48,863 nucleotides of DNA from Pseudomonadota bacterium. GTDB lineage: Bacteria; Pseudomonadota; Gammaproteobacteria; Burkholderiales; Casimicrobiaceae. The position numbers were made by a program, and so were the translations under genes. Below the pieces are notes generated by a model that searched no databases, had not been told where the DNA came from, and saw nothing but the letters and a program-made list of their open reading frames with translations. Location of the stretch: the NCBI GenBank assembly GCA_018241765.1, contig JAFEDD010000068.1, positions 1-48,863 of the forward strand, read 5' to 3'. Shown piece by piece: positions 17,437-26,183 of this stretch (its first letter is position 1; every line of letters starts with the position of its first letter).

Positions 17437-18936
17437 TTACTTCGCCTGCGCCTTGACCGAAGGCAGCTTCGACACGAGGCGCAGGGACACCGTCAACCCC
17501 TCCAATTGATAGTGGGGACGCAGGAACATCTTCGACGTGTAGTAGCCCGGATTTCCCTCGACTTCCTCCACGGTCACCTCGGCGGCCGCCAGCGGTTTGC
17601 GCGCTTTCGTCTCCTGGCTCGACGTCTGCGGATTGCCGTCGACGTAGTTCATGATCCAGTCGTTGAGCCACCGTTGCATATCCTCGCGCTCGCGGAACGA
17701 ACCGATCTTGTCGCGCACGATGCACTTCAGGTAGTGCGCGAAACGGCAGCAGGCGAACATGTACGGCAAGCGCGCGGCGAGATTGGCGTTCGCCGTGGCG
17801 TCCGCGTCGTAGTACTCCGCCGGTTTGTTCAGCGATTGCGCGCCGATAAAGGCGGCGATATCGGTGTTCTTGCGGTGCACGAGCGGCATGAACCCATTCT
17901 TCGCCAGCTCCGCCTCGCGACGGTCGCTGATGGCGATCTCGGTGGGACACTTCATGTCCACGCCGCCGTCATCGGTGGGGAACGTATGGGCGGGCAAGTC
18001 CGTCACGATACCGCCCGACTCGACGCCACGAATCGAGGTACACCAACCATACTCCTTGAACGAGCGATTGATGTTGGCCGCCATCGCGAACGCAGAGTTC
18101 GTCCACGTGTACTTGGCATGCGAGCCACCTTCGGTGTCTTCTTCGAAGGCAAATTCATCAACCGGGTTGGTCTTTGCGCCGTACGGCATCCGCGACAAAA
18201 AGCGCGGCATCGCCAAACCGACGTACTTGGAATCGTCGGAATCCCGCAGGCCGCGCCATGCGGCGTATTCGGTATTGCTGAAAATCTTGGTGAGATCGCG
18301 AGGATTGGCAAGCTCCTGCCAAGACGACATCTGCATGATCGCCGGAGACGCGCCAGCGATGAAGGGCGCATGAGCCGCCGCCGCAACGCGAGCCATTTCG
18401 CCCAGAAGTTCGGCGTCGGGTGCACTGTGGTCGAAGAAATAGTCGCCGACGAGACAGCCGTAGGGTTCCCCGCCAAACTGTCCGTATTCCTCCTCGTACA
18501 GTTTCTTGAAAATGGGGCTTTGATCCCATCCGGTCCCTTTGTAGCGCCGCATCGTCTTGCGCAAATCATTTTTGGTGATGTTCATCACCCTGATTTTCAG
18601 CATTTCGTCGGGATCCGAATTGTCGACCAGGTATTTGAGCCCCCGCCACGTGCCTTCTATCTTCTGGAATTCTTCATGATGAAGAATCAGGTTCATCTGG
18701 TCCGACAATTTCTTGTCGATTGCGGCGATCAAACCTTCGATCGTGCGATACGCGTCGGTGCTGATGGTGGCCGTATTGGCGAGCGCCTGCTGTGCGAGCG
18801 TCTGCACGGCGTTTTCGATCGCGCCGCGTGCTTCGTCGGTTTTCGGTCGAAACTCTTTGTTCAGCAGCGACGCAAATTCGCTTCCCTGGAATTCGACGCC
18901 AGCAGGAGCGGCAGCAGTTTTCGATTCAGTAGCCAT
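17437..18936 (-). CDS. tssC: T6SS sheath large subunit TssC (VipB)
   Basis: A 499-residue protein of typical TssC length. Signatures include EEFQKIEGTWRGLKYLV (about 87-103), GEPYGCLVGDYFF, and a C-terminal MFLRPHYQLEGL. TssB and TssC form the contractile sheath. GGAGG sits upstream of the ATG. It starts 17 bp after the tssB stop. Confidence 0.98.
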   Translation of the reverse strand: MATESKTAAAPAGVEFQGSEFASLLNKEFRPKTDEARGAIENAVQTLAQQALANTATISTDAYRTIEGLIAAIDKKLSDQMNLILHHEEFQKIEGTWRGLKYLVDNSDPDEMLKIRVMNITKNDLRKTMRRYKGTGWDQSPIFKKLYEEEYGQFGGEPYGCLVGDYFFDHSAPDAELLGEMARVAAAAHAPFIAGASPAIMQMSSWQELANPRDLTKIFSNTEYAAWRGLRDSDDSKYVGLAMPRFLSRMPYGAKTNPVDEFAFEEDTEGGSHAKYTWTNSAFAMAANINRSFKEYGWCTSIRGVESGGIVTDLPAHTFPTDDGGVDMKCPTEIAISDRREAELAKNGFMPLVHRKNTDIAAFIGAQSLNKPAEYYDADATANANLAARLPYMFACCRFAHYLKCIVRDKIGSFREREDMQRWLNDWIMNYVDGNPQTSSQETKARKPLAAAEVTVEEVEGNPGYYTSKMFLRPHYQLEGLTVSLRLVSKLPSVKAQAK

Positions 18937-18953
18937 GGTGGTGCGTCCTCCGT

Positions 18954-19469
18954 TCAGGCGTTCGGCGTGTCGTTGGGTTTCGGTGCGGACGAAAGCGATG
19001 TCATCAGCGCTGGGTCCTGAAGAACTTTCGACAACAATTCCTCAGCTCCGGATTTGCCGTCCATGTAAGAGAGCAAGTTGTGCAACTGTGTGCGCGCCTC
19101 GAGCAACTCATTCAATGCTCCCACCTTCCGCGCTACAGCCGCTGGCGAAAAATCATCCATGTTCTCGAACGTGACGTCGACCGACATATAGCCTTCACCG
19201 GTCAGTGTGTTGGGGACGGTAAACGCAACGCGCGGTTTGATCGCCTTCATGCGGGCATCAAAATTGTCAAAGTCGATTTCGATGAATTTCCGGTCGGCGA
19301 TGTCCGGCAGGGGCTCTTCGGATTTTCCGGACAAATCTGCCATCACGCCCATGACGAACGGAATCTGTACTTTCTTCTCCGAGCCATACACCTCGACGTC
19401 GTATTCGATCTGCACGCGCGGCGCACGGTTTTTGGCAATCCACTTTTGTCCACTTTTCTTGGCTGACAT
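18954..19469 (-). CDS. tssB: T6SS sheath small subunit TssB (VipA)
   Basis: A 171-residue TssB: SGQKWIAKNRAPRVQIEYDV at the N-terminus, IPFVMGVMADLSG, FIEIDFDNFDARMKAIKP, and an EARTQLHNLLSYMDGK helix. AAAGGAG precedes the ATG. It pairs with TssC to form the sheath. The N-terminal helix is the part that TagJ recognises in systems of this type. Confidence 0.98.
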   Translation of the reverse strand: MSAKKSGQKWIAKNRAPRVQIEYDVEVYGSEKKVQIPFVMGVMADLSGKSEEPLPDIADRKFIEIDFDNFDARMKAIKPRVAFTVPNTLTGEGYMSVDVTFENMDDFSPAAVARKVGALNELLEARTQLHNLLSYMDGKSGAEELLSKVLQDPALMTSLSSAPKPNDTPNA

Positions 19470-19512
19470 AGTTCAGTGCTCCTTTGCTTGAACGATTCGA
19501 TCGAAGACTCGG

Positions 19513-20538
19513 TTACTCATCGGCTGGTGGTTGCACACCGGTGAGCATTTCCAGATGTGACATGGAATCGGGCGACAATTCGCGCATGATGTCCATGAAG
19601 GGCATGTTGAGCATGCGTTGCGCACGTTTCGCGAACAGCGCGGCAGGGTTGCTGGGCTCGGCCCGCTCGAGGTAATCGACCACGCGATCAAGCGCTCGGC
19701 GAACGTCTTCGCGGCTTTGAATGGCGCCCGAAACACCACCCGCACTGGAGCCGCCCGCGCCTTGCGCGTCGCCCTCGGAGGCGTCGCCATCCGCCGCAGC
19801 GCCGTCCATCGAGGCGACGATGGCGGTGACGCCGTTGGCGACCGTCTTCAAAATCGATTCGAGCCGCTCCAGATCAGGGCGTTCTTCGATATTGGCCTTT
19901 TCCGCAACCAATGCGGCAAGTTCCTGAAACGTGGAAAACGCTTCAATGACCGAGCGAACCTCTTCGTTTCCGGACGCGAGCGCATCACGCAAGGCGGACT
20001 CCACCTGACCCAGCGTGTACGTCGCCTCTGGCGCTTTCTCGAACACCAGCTCGGCATCGCGGTAGCTCAAAGTCAGCGGTTGCCGGACGAGAACCGTTGC
20101 GCGCAAGGCCTGGATCAGTTTGTCTTCACCAGAAAATTCGGAGCCGGAAAACGAACCGATCGCGTTCATCCGGAGGTAGGCGTCGGTTTCCCCGTCGATT
20201 TCGATGCGGGGATGGACGCCGTCCCATTGTTCCCGGCATAGTTGCAGCACCAGGCGCAAACCCGCCGTGAACGCGGACACTCCGTGCAACCACGTATTTG
20301 CCAACGTCAACCATGCGATTACGCGCAAGTCGCGCGTGCGTCCCAACAGGTCCCGCGCCAGAGCATCCACCTGACGCCAATCGGGCAGTTCGGCGGGAAT
20401 GATGGTGTCGCCGAATTGTTGTTCGGGTTTGCCGGCAACAGCCTGTGCCAGCGCGAGAAAGTCGTTGTCGTACTCGCAATCGGGCCCGCACGGGTTTTCA
20501 CCGTCCAGCGGTTGTGCAAATTGCTCGAAATCGATCAC
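19513..20538 (-). CDS. tssA: T6SS cap/priming protein TssA (ImpA)
   Basis: A 341-residue protein with an ImpA_N domain (DGENPCGPDCEYDNDFLALA near residue 20 and RDLRVIAWLTLANTWLHG). The C-terminal segment (RRALDRVVDYLERAEPSNPA) is also typical. The frame is open to a TTG at 20562, but GGGAG lies 10 bases before the GTG at 20538 and 4 bases before another TTG, so the GTG was chosen; the difference is at most eight residues. TssA primes and caps sheath growth. It begins the tssA-tssB-tssC-hcp-hcp unit. The 170-bp gap to pppA may hold a promoter, though none is convincing. Confidence 0.92.
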   Translation of the reverse strand: MIDFEQFAQPLDGENPCGPDCEYDNDFLALAQAVAGKPEQQFGDTIIPAELPDWRQVDALARDLLGRTRDLRVIAWLTLANTWLHGVSAFTAGLRLVLQLCREQWDGVHPRIEIDGETDAYLRMNAIGSFSGSEFSGEDKLIQALRATVLVRQPLTLSYRDAELVFEKAPEATYTLGQVESALRDALASGNEEVRSVIEAFSTFQELAALVAEKANIEERPDLERLESILKTVANGVTAIVASMDGAAADGDASEGDAQGAGGSSAGGVSGAIQSREDVRRALDRVVDYLERAEPSNPAALFAKRAQRMLNMPFMDIMRELSPDSMSHLEMLTGVQPPADE

Positions 20539-20710
20539 GGTCAACTCGCTCCCAATACCCAAATGCTGTCCGGGTCACATCGTCGCGCCCAAGCAGCAAG
20601 GCTACTGCGCCACGGACTGCTTGACAAGTGACAGCCGCCACGCTGCGCGTTACATGAAGTTACACCGCAGTCGTGCACATCGTACAGACGTATCCACGAC
20701 GCCAAACGCG

Positions 20711-21535
20711 TCACGCTGGCTGCACGGAGAGCGGCGGCATGGTGCGTTGATCGTCGTCGTCGGCGCTCTGCGGCGACAACGCGCACCGCACCAACAGAGC
20801 ACTGAAGTTATCGTGCCCGGGCGCCATTCGCCCACGCACCGCCGCCACCATGTTATCCCGCCATGTTGCGACCGAGGTACTCATCGCGTGCAGCCTTCCG
20901 AGCGTGGCTTCGTCGACCAGTTCCCACACGCCGTCACTGCATAGGAGGACGCCATCGCCCGGCAGCAGTTCAATGGCCGCGGAACTCACGTACGGCTCAA
21001 CCCCTTCCTCGTTGGCACCCAGGGACGCATAGAGCACGTTGCGCTTGGGGTGCTCGCGCAATTTTTCGACCGGATACAAGCCAGCGTCGATGAATCGCTG
21101 CACGAGACTGTGGTCGTACGACTGTGCAATGATTTGGGAACCTCGCAAGACGTAGCAGCGGGAATCGCCCAAGTTCCCGATCAGCGCTTGGCGTTGACGG
21201 TAATCGATGAGGATACCGACAAAGGTCGAGGCCATGCGCGCCAAACGACTTTCCGGCGTTTGCTTCTGTCGAATGGCACTGTCGGCCGCGGCGATACAGT
21301 GGCGCAGTGTTTCTGGACCGAAAGCAGGGAAGCGCATGAACTGCGCACGCGCCGCCGCAATCGCCGTCTGCGACGCGACATCGCCGCCGCCCTGCCCGCC
21401 CGCCCCGTCGGCGAGCATAAACAGGCGCACCGCACCGAAAGCGTCGCTGTCGCCGACGGCGTCCTCGTTGTAATCCCGACCGCCATCATGCGAGAAACTC
21501 GCCGACTCCAAGCGCAGTTCGCCACCCGTACTCAT
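20711..21535 (-). CDS. pppA: PP2C-type Ser/Thr phosphatase of the T6SS (PppA)
   Basis: A 274-residue PP2C enzyme with all metal-binding motifs: GGRDYNEDAVGD (18-29), LADGAGGQGGGD (41-52), IGNLGDSRCYVLR, CSDGVWELVD, and GHDNFSALLV. No transmembrane segment, so it is cytoplasmic. In the P. aeruginosa H1-T6SS, PppA reverses phosphorylation of the FHA protein by PpkA and shuts the system down; the same job is expected here. Its ATG overlaps the stop of the FHA gene by 4 bp (ATGA), so the two are probably made together. Confidence 0.95.
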   Translation of the reverse strand: MSTGGELRLESASFSHDGGRDYNEDAVGDSDAFGAVRLFMLADGAGGQGGGDVASQTAIAAARAQFMRFPAFGPETLRHCIAAADSAIRQKQTPESRLARMASTFVGILIDYRQRQALIGNLGDSRCYVLRGSQIIAQSYDHSLVQRFIDAGLYPVEKLREHPKRNVLYASLGANEEGVEPYVSSAAIELLPGDGVLLCSDGVWELVDEATLGRLHAMSTSVATWRDNMVAAVRGRMAPGHDNFSALLVRCALSPQSADDDDQRTMPPLSVQPA

Positions 21536-23646
21536 GACCGATCTCCTCCCGATACCGCGCCATCACCCCGGATGCGTGCGGTCTCGCGCTCGTACGCCTG
21601 TACGAACGCGCGACCGAAAATGCTCTGAAAGTCGTCCTCCGCCTCGCGACGGATCTGCAAATAGCGTTCAAGGTACATATCCCAGAGCTTCGCCTTGCGC
21701 GCCGACGGCAGCAACGATTCCAACACCGACCCACGAGTCAGCTTGTCCCCGAGGACCGTGGGATCGAATTTCCCCAGCACTTCCGTCAGCGCCGCACGGG
21801 TACCGGCGATGACACCCACTTCGTGTGCGCGGAGATCGTCGAAGGCATCGCGCATTGCAACATCCGCACGCATGAACCCGGGCATCTTCTTGCTCAAGAG
21901 CTGCAGCAATGCGGCATCCGCGTTGGGCAGAAACTTGAGCGGATTGTTTGCCTGGACCGAAATGATCGTGACGCTGGCTTGGACCTCTCGCTTGGTGGCA
22001 GCACGCGCGGCAAGCATATCGACGGCACCCGCCGTGGCGCTGCGAAGCACGCTGCCCACCATTGCCAGCACCTCGGGCGTAAGGCCGTTCGGCAGCGCCG
22101 ACGGAGGGAGGCCCGCGCCTCGCAGGAACGCCTCCGTGAGCGCATCGGGGTTGGTGGCGGTCGCCAACGGCGCCCCCCCTGCGGGAGCTTGCGGGACGCT
22201 CGCCGGTACGGGAGACTGCGGACGCGCGGGCGACGCAACGACGGGGGGGGGCGGAGGAGGCGCCGGCGGCAATGAATGCGCCTGGGGCGCCGGCGACCCG
22301 AGCAAATCAAGAAAGGGATCTCCTGGAATCAAGGACGCAGCGCTGACACTGGTCACGCCCGAAGCCGACGATTGCGCGAGCGGAGGAGCGAACGCCGCAC
22401 CGACCTCTTTCCGGTCATCGCGCATGGGGCGCAGCGCAGGCGCTGGCTCGGCACTGCCGAGCAGCGCCAGCGGATCGGTGCTGCCGCCATCACGCGGATC
22501 CAACAGCCCGCCGAGATCGCCCCCCTGCGACGAAGGGGTGACAGGTGTCGCCAGGAAGGGGTCCGCATGCTCGCCAGGAAGCACCCGGAACAGCGAATCG
22601 ATGGGTGGCGCGGTAGCCGACACCGCTACGTGATCGGCTCCACCCGGCGCCTGACCGAGAAGGCCGGCCAACGGATCTGCGGTATTGCGCTGCGCATCCG
22701 ACGGCAGCGCGAACGCGTTGAAATCCTCGGCCATACCCGTGTTCGTCGGCCGCACCGGAGCTATCGGTGGCGCACCGGGGAAGTTTCCCGGCGAAGACCC
22801 AAGCGCCGCCAGCGGATCCACACTCAAACCAACGGGAGTCGCCCCGCCTGCGTTGCGCCCGGTGAAGGCGCCGCCCTGTGGTGTTGGCGTACCGATTCCT
22901 TCGAGGAAACCAGCGAAGGGATCCACGCTCGCAGGCGACGGCGCGGGCGGTATGACCCCGAAGTTGCCTGCCACGTCGCCTCCGGGCGAGACACTGTCGA
23001 CTGCCGGCAGTAGCGGCGAGACAACGGGTAGATCGGCGGCAAACAAAGCATCCGGTGCACCCGCCGCAGCGGGTACGTTGGCAGCTGCGTCGCCCAACAG
23101 CGCGCGCAACGGATCATCAACGGGTGTGGTTGGCGCTTGCGTTCGTTGGCGATGGGGGTTCTGCGCGGCAAATGACGCTTCACCTGTCGTCGCGTCAAGC
23201 GGCGGCGCGATCAGCGAAGGTGGCGCCGGCGCGATTGTCGGGGGCGCGACGTTCGGACGCGCCTCGACACGGCTGGCCTCGACCGGGGGAATGGCAACGG
23301 GCGGCGTAAGCCCCGCCAAGGACGCCGCAGAAAGTGTCGCGAGCAATACGTAAGGACCGATCTCAATCTGCGTGCCGTTGACAATCAACATGGATTCGCC
23401 ACTGTCGAGCTGCTGATCTCCAACCAGAATCGGAAGCGACGTGCTCGAATTGGTCAGGGTGGGAATCCCCCCAGGGAAGCTCACGGTCGCGTGCAGGCGG
23501 GATACCCGGCGATGCCGGTCTGGCAGCGCCATGGAGTTGCCTTCATCACGCCCGATGGTGCCGCCGCGGGCATCGAAGAGCGCCACCAACCGCTGCGCCG
23601 GCGCCAAGGCGTCAACGGTGAGGACGGTGAGAGTCAATTCAGTCAT
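21532..23646 (-). CDS. tagH: T6SS FHA-domain scaffold protein (TagH/ImpI/Fha1-like)
   Basis: A 704-residue protein. Residues 1-110 form an FHA phosphothreonine-binding domain (GGTIGRDEGNSMALPD, VSRLHATV). A very long Pro/Ala/Gly linker of about 380 residues has repeated DPLAALLG-like blocks. The C-terminal 200 residues match the T6SS-associated FHA family (ADVAMRDAFDDLRAHEVGVI, SVLESLLPSARKAKLWDMYL, EDDFQSIFGRAFVQAYE). It would bind phosphothreonine made by one of the nearby kinases and trigger assembly. Gene order tssQ-tagH-pppA is tight: 43 bp, then a 4-bp overlap. Confidence 0.93.
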   Translation of the reverse strand: MTELTLTVLTVDALAPAQRLVALFDARGGTIGRDEGNSMALPDRHRRVSRLHATVSFPGGIPTLTNSSTSLPILVGDQQLDSGESMLIVNGTQIEIGPYVLLATLSAASLAGLTPPVAIPPVEASRVEARPNVAPPTIAPAPPSLIAPPLDATTGEASFAAQNPHRQRTQAPTTPVDDPLRALLGDAAANVPAAAGAPDALFAADLPVVSPLLPAVDSVSPGGDVAGNFGVIPPAPSPASVDPFAGFLEGIGTPTPQGGAFTGRNAGGATPVGLSVDPLAALGSSPGNFPGAPPIAPVRPTNTGMAEDFNAFALPSDAQRNTADPLAGLLGQAPGGADHVAVSATAPPIDSLFRVLPGEHADPFLATPVTPSSQGGDLGGLLDPRDGGSTDPLALLGSAEPAPALRPMRDDRKEVGAAFAPPLAQSSASGVTSVSAASLIPGDPFLDLLGSPAPQAHSLPPAPPPPPPVVASPARPQSPVPASVPQAPAGGAPLATATNPDALTEAFLRGAGLPPSALPNGLTPEVLAMVGSVLRSATAGAVDMLAARAATKREVQASVTIISVQANNPLKFLPNADAALLQLLSKKMPGFMRADVAMRDAFDDLRAHEVGVIAGTRAALTEVLGKFDPTVLGDKLTRGSVLESLLPSARKAKLWDMYLERYLQIRREAEDDFQSIFGRAFVQAYERETARIRGDGAVSGGDRS

Positions 23647-23689
23647 GGCGATACGAAATCAGTACCGGTGAAGTCGGCACTCGTGGGCA

Positions 23690-24190
23690 TCAACGCCCGA
23701 GAACGGCTCGGCGCGCGCGATCGAACTGCGGGCCCCACACGGGATGACCACGTTCAGCCGGCGCGAGATCGAAACCAGGATCCGCTCGAAACGCACGCTC
23801 GAAGCTGTGGCGGCAAGCGGTAATCGCTCCTACCGAGCATTGCGAAAACGCCAACACTTTCAGCGCGCGCAGCAATTGCGCCGGGTCTAGCGATCCGTCG
23901 GTCGTCATCGGATTCAATTGCCGAATGGCGGAAGAAAATTCACCGCGATCGTAGCTGGCGATGGCAGCGCTCAGCGCGCGCTCGCTGGCGGACGGCTCGA
24001 CCGCTGGCGCCTCGGGTGCCGCGGTCGGCACCGGAGCAGCGGGCGCCGGCGTCGGAGCGGGGGCGGGGGCAGGAGCGGGTGCAGGATAGTTCGTGGTTTC
24101 GGGCGGCGTCGTCGCGCAGCCCGCGAGCAGAGCGAGCCACAGTATTGCAGCCGAATACCCGTGGGATCGAGGCTTGTCAGACAGTTTCAT
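23690..24190 (-). CDS. tssQ: TssQ-family T6SS-associated lipoprotein
   Basis: A 166-residue lipoprotein. The ATG at 24190 gives a signal peptide with lipobox LLAGC (lipidated Cys25), then a Pro/Ala tether (35-65) and a TPR-like domain (70-166). Typical TssQ features: YDRGEFSSAIRQL, LLRALKVLAFSQC, an RADPGFDLAPAERGHPVWGP segment, and FDRARRAV. A C-x7-C pair (C118, C126) may form a disulfide in the periplasm. Function in the T6SS is not established. It is not TssJ, which has a different fold. The 165-bp gap to the upstream kinase holds no recognised gene. Confidence 0.85.
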   Translation of the reverse strand: MKLSDKPRSHGYSAAILWLALLAGCATTPPETTNYPAPAPAPAPAPTPAPAAPVPTAAPEAPAVEPSASERALSAAIASYDRGEFSSAIRQLNPMTTDGSLDPAQLLRALKVLAFSQCSVGAITACRHSFERAFRADPGFDLAPAERGHPVWGPQFDRARRAVLGR

Positions 24191-24355
24191 GCTGGGTCTC
24201 CTGAATACCAAGATGTTGAATGGTTGCGCCGTGCGCGTCCGCTCAGACTCGCCCAACGCCGGTGCGACAGCAGATGGGTGAGCGCGGGGCACGCCGCGTG
24301 CGAGACATCAGTTGTCAGAATGGGCGCTGCTTGCTTCGGCATAGATCGGCGGCCC

Positions 24356-26143
24356 TCACTGGAACGCATGACGCACCGTTATCGATTTGCCGGCCACGAC
24401 TTCAACCGTCTTCGTCACAGGCGCGCCCGCAGGATTTTGAATGACGATGGTGTGGCTGCCCGGTGGCAGGGTGAGTTGCATCACTGGCGGCGAGGCTCCT
24501 TTGGCGACGCCATCGACGATCACATTGCCCCAGGGACGAATTCGCAAATCCACACGACCGGTGTCGACGAGCCCCTTCGGTGGTTCTGCTCCCTTCGATT
24601 CGGCGACCGGCGTGGTCGGCGTCGCCGGCTCCTGCACCGGCGCAGCGCCCACGTCGTTCGTCGGGCTCTTTGAATCAGCGGGCTCGGCGGGCGCCTGTGC
24701 GGATGGCACGTCAGCCTTTTCGGCGGCCGGCGGCACCGCATCGGAGCCCTTCACGACCGGGGCTTCTGCAGGGGCTGGCGCGACCACCGCAGGCGGCTCC
24801 GCAGGCGCAGCCTGACGGTTCATGACAAGATACGCAGCAGCACCGATCGCCGCAACCGCGGCGACACCGATCACGACGAGCGGAACGAGGTTTCGCTTGG
24901 GCGCAGACGTGGTCGGCGCGACGGTGGCGCTGTCCGCCGCGCTCGACGCGGCGGACCGGCTCGGCGACGGCGTGGCAGGCCGGCCAGCGGCCGCGGCTGC
25001 CGTGCCCGAAACAGGCTTTGCCCCCAGCGACGGCGCAACGGTATCGCCCCCGGCGATCAAAGCAGCCAACGGATCCGCGGATGTCGCAGCCGGGATCCCA
25101 GGTGTCGCCAACAGTGGCGAACCGGCATCGCGCGCTGGTGCAGCGGTCGTTTGCGTCGACGCCGCCAAGGCGCGCGCCTGATTGGCGAGTTCGATCTCGG
25201 CCGCGCGTGCATGGCTCGTTTGCTGCAGGATCACGGTAGAGCTCACGGGTGTCGTCACCCAACCCAACGCCGCGCGCAACTCGTCGATCGACTGAAAGCG
25301 ATTCTCGGGCATGACGGCCAGGCATTTCATGACCGCGTTGCACAGGTTCTCCGAAAACGTTCCGCGTGCAGCGACCGACACAGGTTTCAGCGGGTCGTTC
25401 ATCATGCGCGAAATGGCCTGTACCGGCACCTTGCCAGTCATTGCGTGGTAGAGCACCCCGCCAAGCGCGTAGATGTCCGTCCAGGCTCCCTGTTGCATCG
25501 AACCGTCGTCCGAATACTGCTCGATTGGTGCGTAACCCGGTTTGAGCACCGTAGTCAGCGCATGCGTCATACCGCCAATGATGCGTCGCGCCGCGCCGAA
25601 ATCCATCAGCACCGAGCGGCCGTTCGGCAGAACCATGATGTTGTCCGGCGCAATGTCACGATGGAAACATCGCTCGTGATGCAGTTCCTGCAAGGCAAGC
25701 AGTATGGGATCGAGCGTCTCGCAAAGCCAGCTCTCGGTGACCACCTGCGGATTGGTACGCAGCATCTCTCGCAACGTAACGCCACGGTAGTAGCGCATCG
25801 CCATGTACGCCGTTCCGTTCCCTTCCCAGAATCGAAACACTTCGACCAAGCCGGGATGTGAAAACTTGGCCAGCATTCGCGCTTCGTTGATGAAGCTGGC
25901 GAGGCCGGCGTTGAACGTCTTGACGTGCTCTGACGAGCGTACCTGCACGGTGCCAGCCGTCGTGCGGCTTGCAAACGCAGCAGGCAGGTACTCCTTGATG
26001 GCCACCGTGCGGTCGAGGCTCGAATCGTGCGCGCTGTAGACGATGCCGAAGCCTCCTTCGCCAATGACGCCGGTGATTTCGAACTCGCCCAAACGGGTGC
26101 CGGTTGGCATTGCGCTGGACGCTGTCGCAGAGGACGGACTCAT
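24356..26143 (-). CDS. Transmembrane Ser/Thr kinase with C-terminal PEGA domain
   Basis: A 595-residue kinase. Motifs: IGEGGFGIVY (27-36), Lys50, HRDIAPDN (161-168), DFG (181-183, intact). A linker rich in Ala/Pro/Ser is followed by a transmembrane helix (about 418-441). Outside lies a low-complexity Pro/Ala stretch and a PEGA-type domain (530-595; VDLRIRPWGNVIVDG, LPPGSHTIVI). PEGA domains are thought to bind surface or wall-linked ligands. It starts 40 bp after the stop of the related kinase at 26184-27788, probably a tandem duplication. The ATG at 26143 was chosen by alignment to the other kinases and by GAGATGAG upstream. Confidence 0.92.
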   Translation of the reverse strand: MSPSSATASSAMPTGTRLGEFEITGVIGEGGFGIVYSAHDSSLDRTVAIKEYLPAAFASRTTAGTVQVRSSEHVKTFNAGLASFINEARMLAKFSHPGLVEVFRFWEGNGTAYMAMRYYRGVTLREMLRTNPQVVTESWLCETLDPILLALQELHHERCFHRDIAPDNIMVLPNGRSVLMDFGAARRIIGGMTHALTTVLKPGYAPIEQYSDDGSMQQGAWTDIYALGGVLYHAMTGKVPVQAISRMMNDPLKPVSVAARGTFSENLCNAVMKCLAVMPENRFQSIDELRAALGWVTTPVSSTVILQQTSHARAAEIELANQARALAASTQTTAAPARDAGSPLLATPGIPAATSADPLAALIAGGDTVAPSLGAKPVSGTAAAAAGRPATPSPSRSAASSAADSATVAPTTSAPKRNLVPLVVIGVAAVAAIGAAAYLVMNRQAAPAEPPAVVAPAPAEAPVVKGSDAVPPAAEKADVPSAQAPAEPADSKSPTNDVGAAPVQEPATPTTPVAESKGAEPPKGLVDTGRVDLRIRPWGNVIVDGVAKGASPPVMQLTLPPGSHTIVIQNPAGAPVTKTVEVVAGKSITVRHAFQ

Positions 26144-26183
26144 GATCTCATCTCGCAAATGTGGGGGAACGACGCCATGACGT

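Noticed and set aside
23690-24190. TssJ lipoprotein
   Set aside because: The mature domain is helical, TPR-like and matches the TssQ type, not the beta-sandwich of TssJ.
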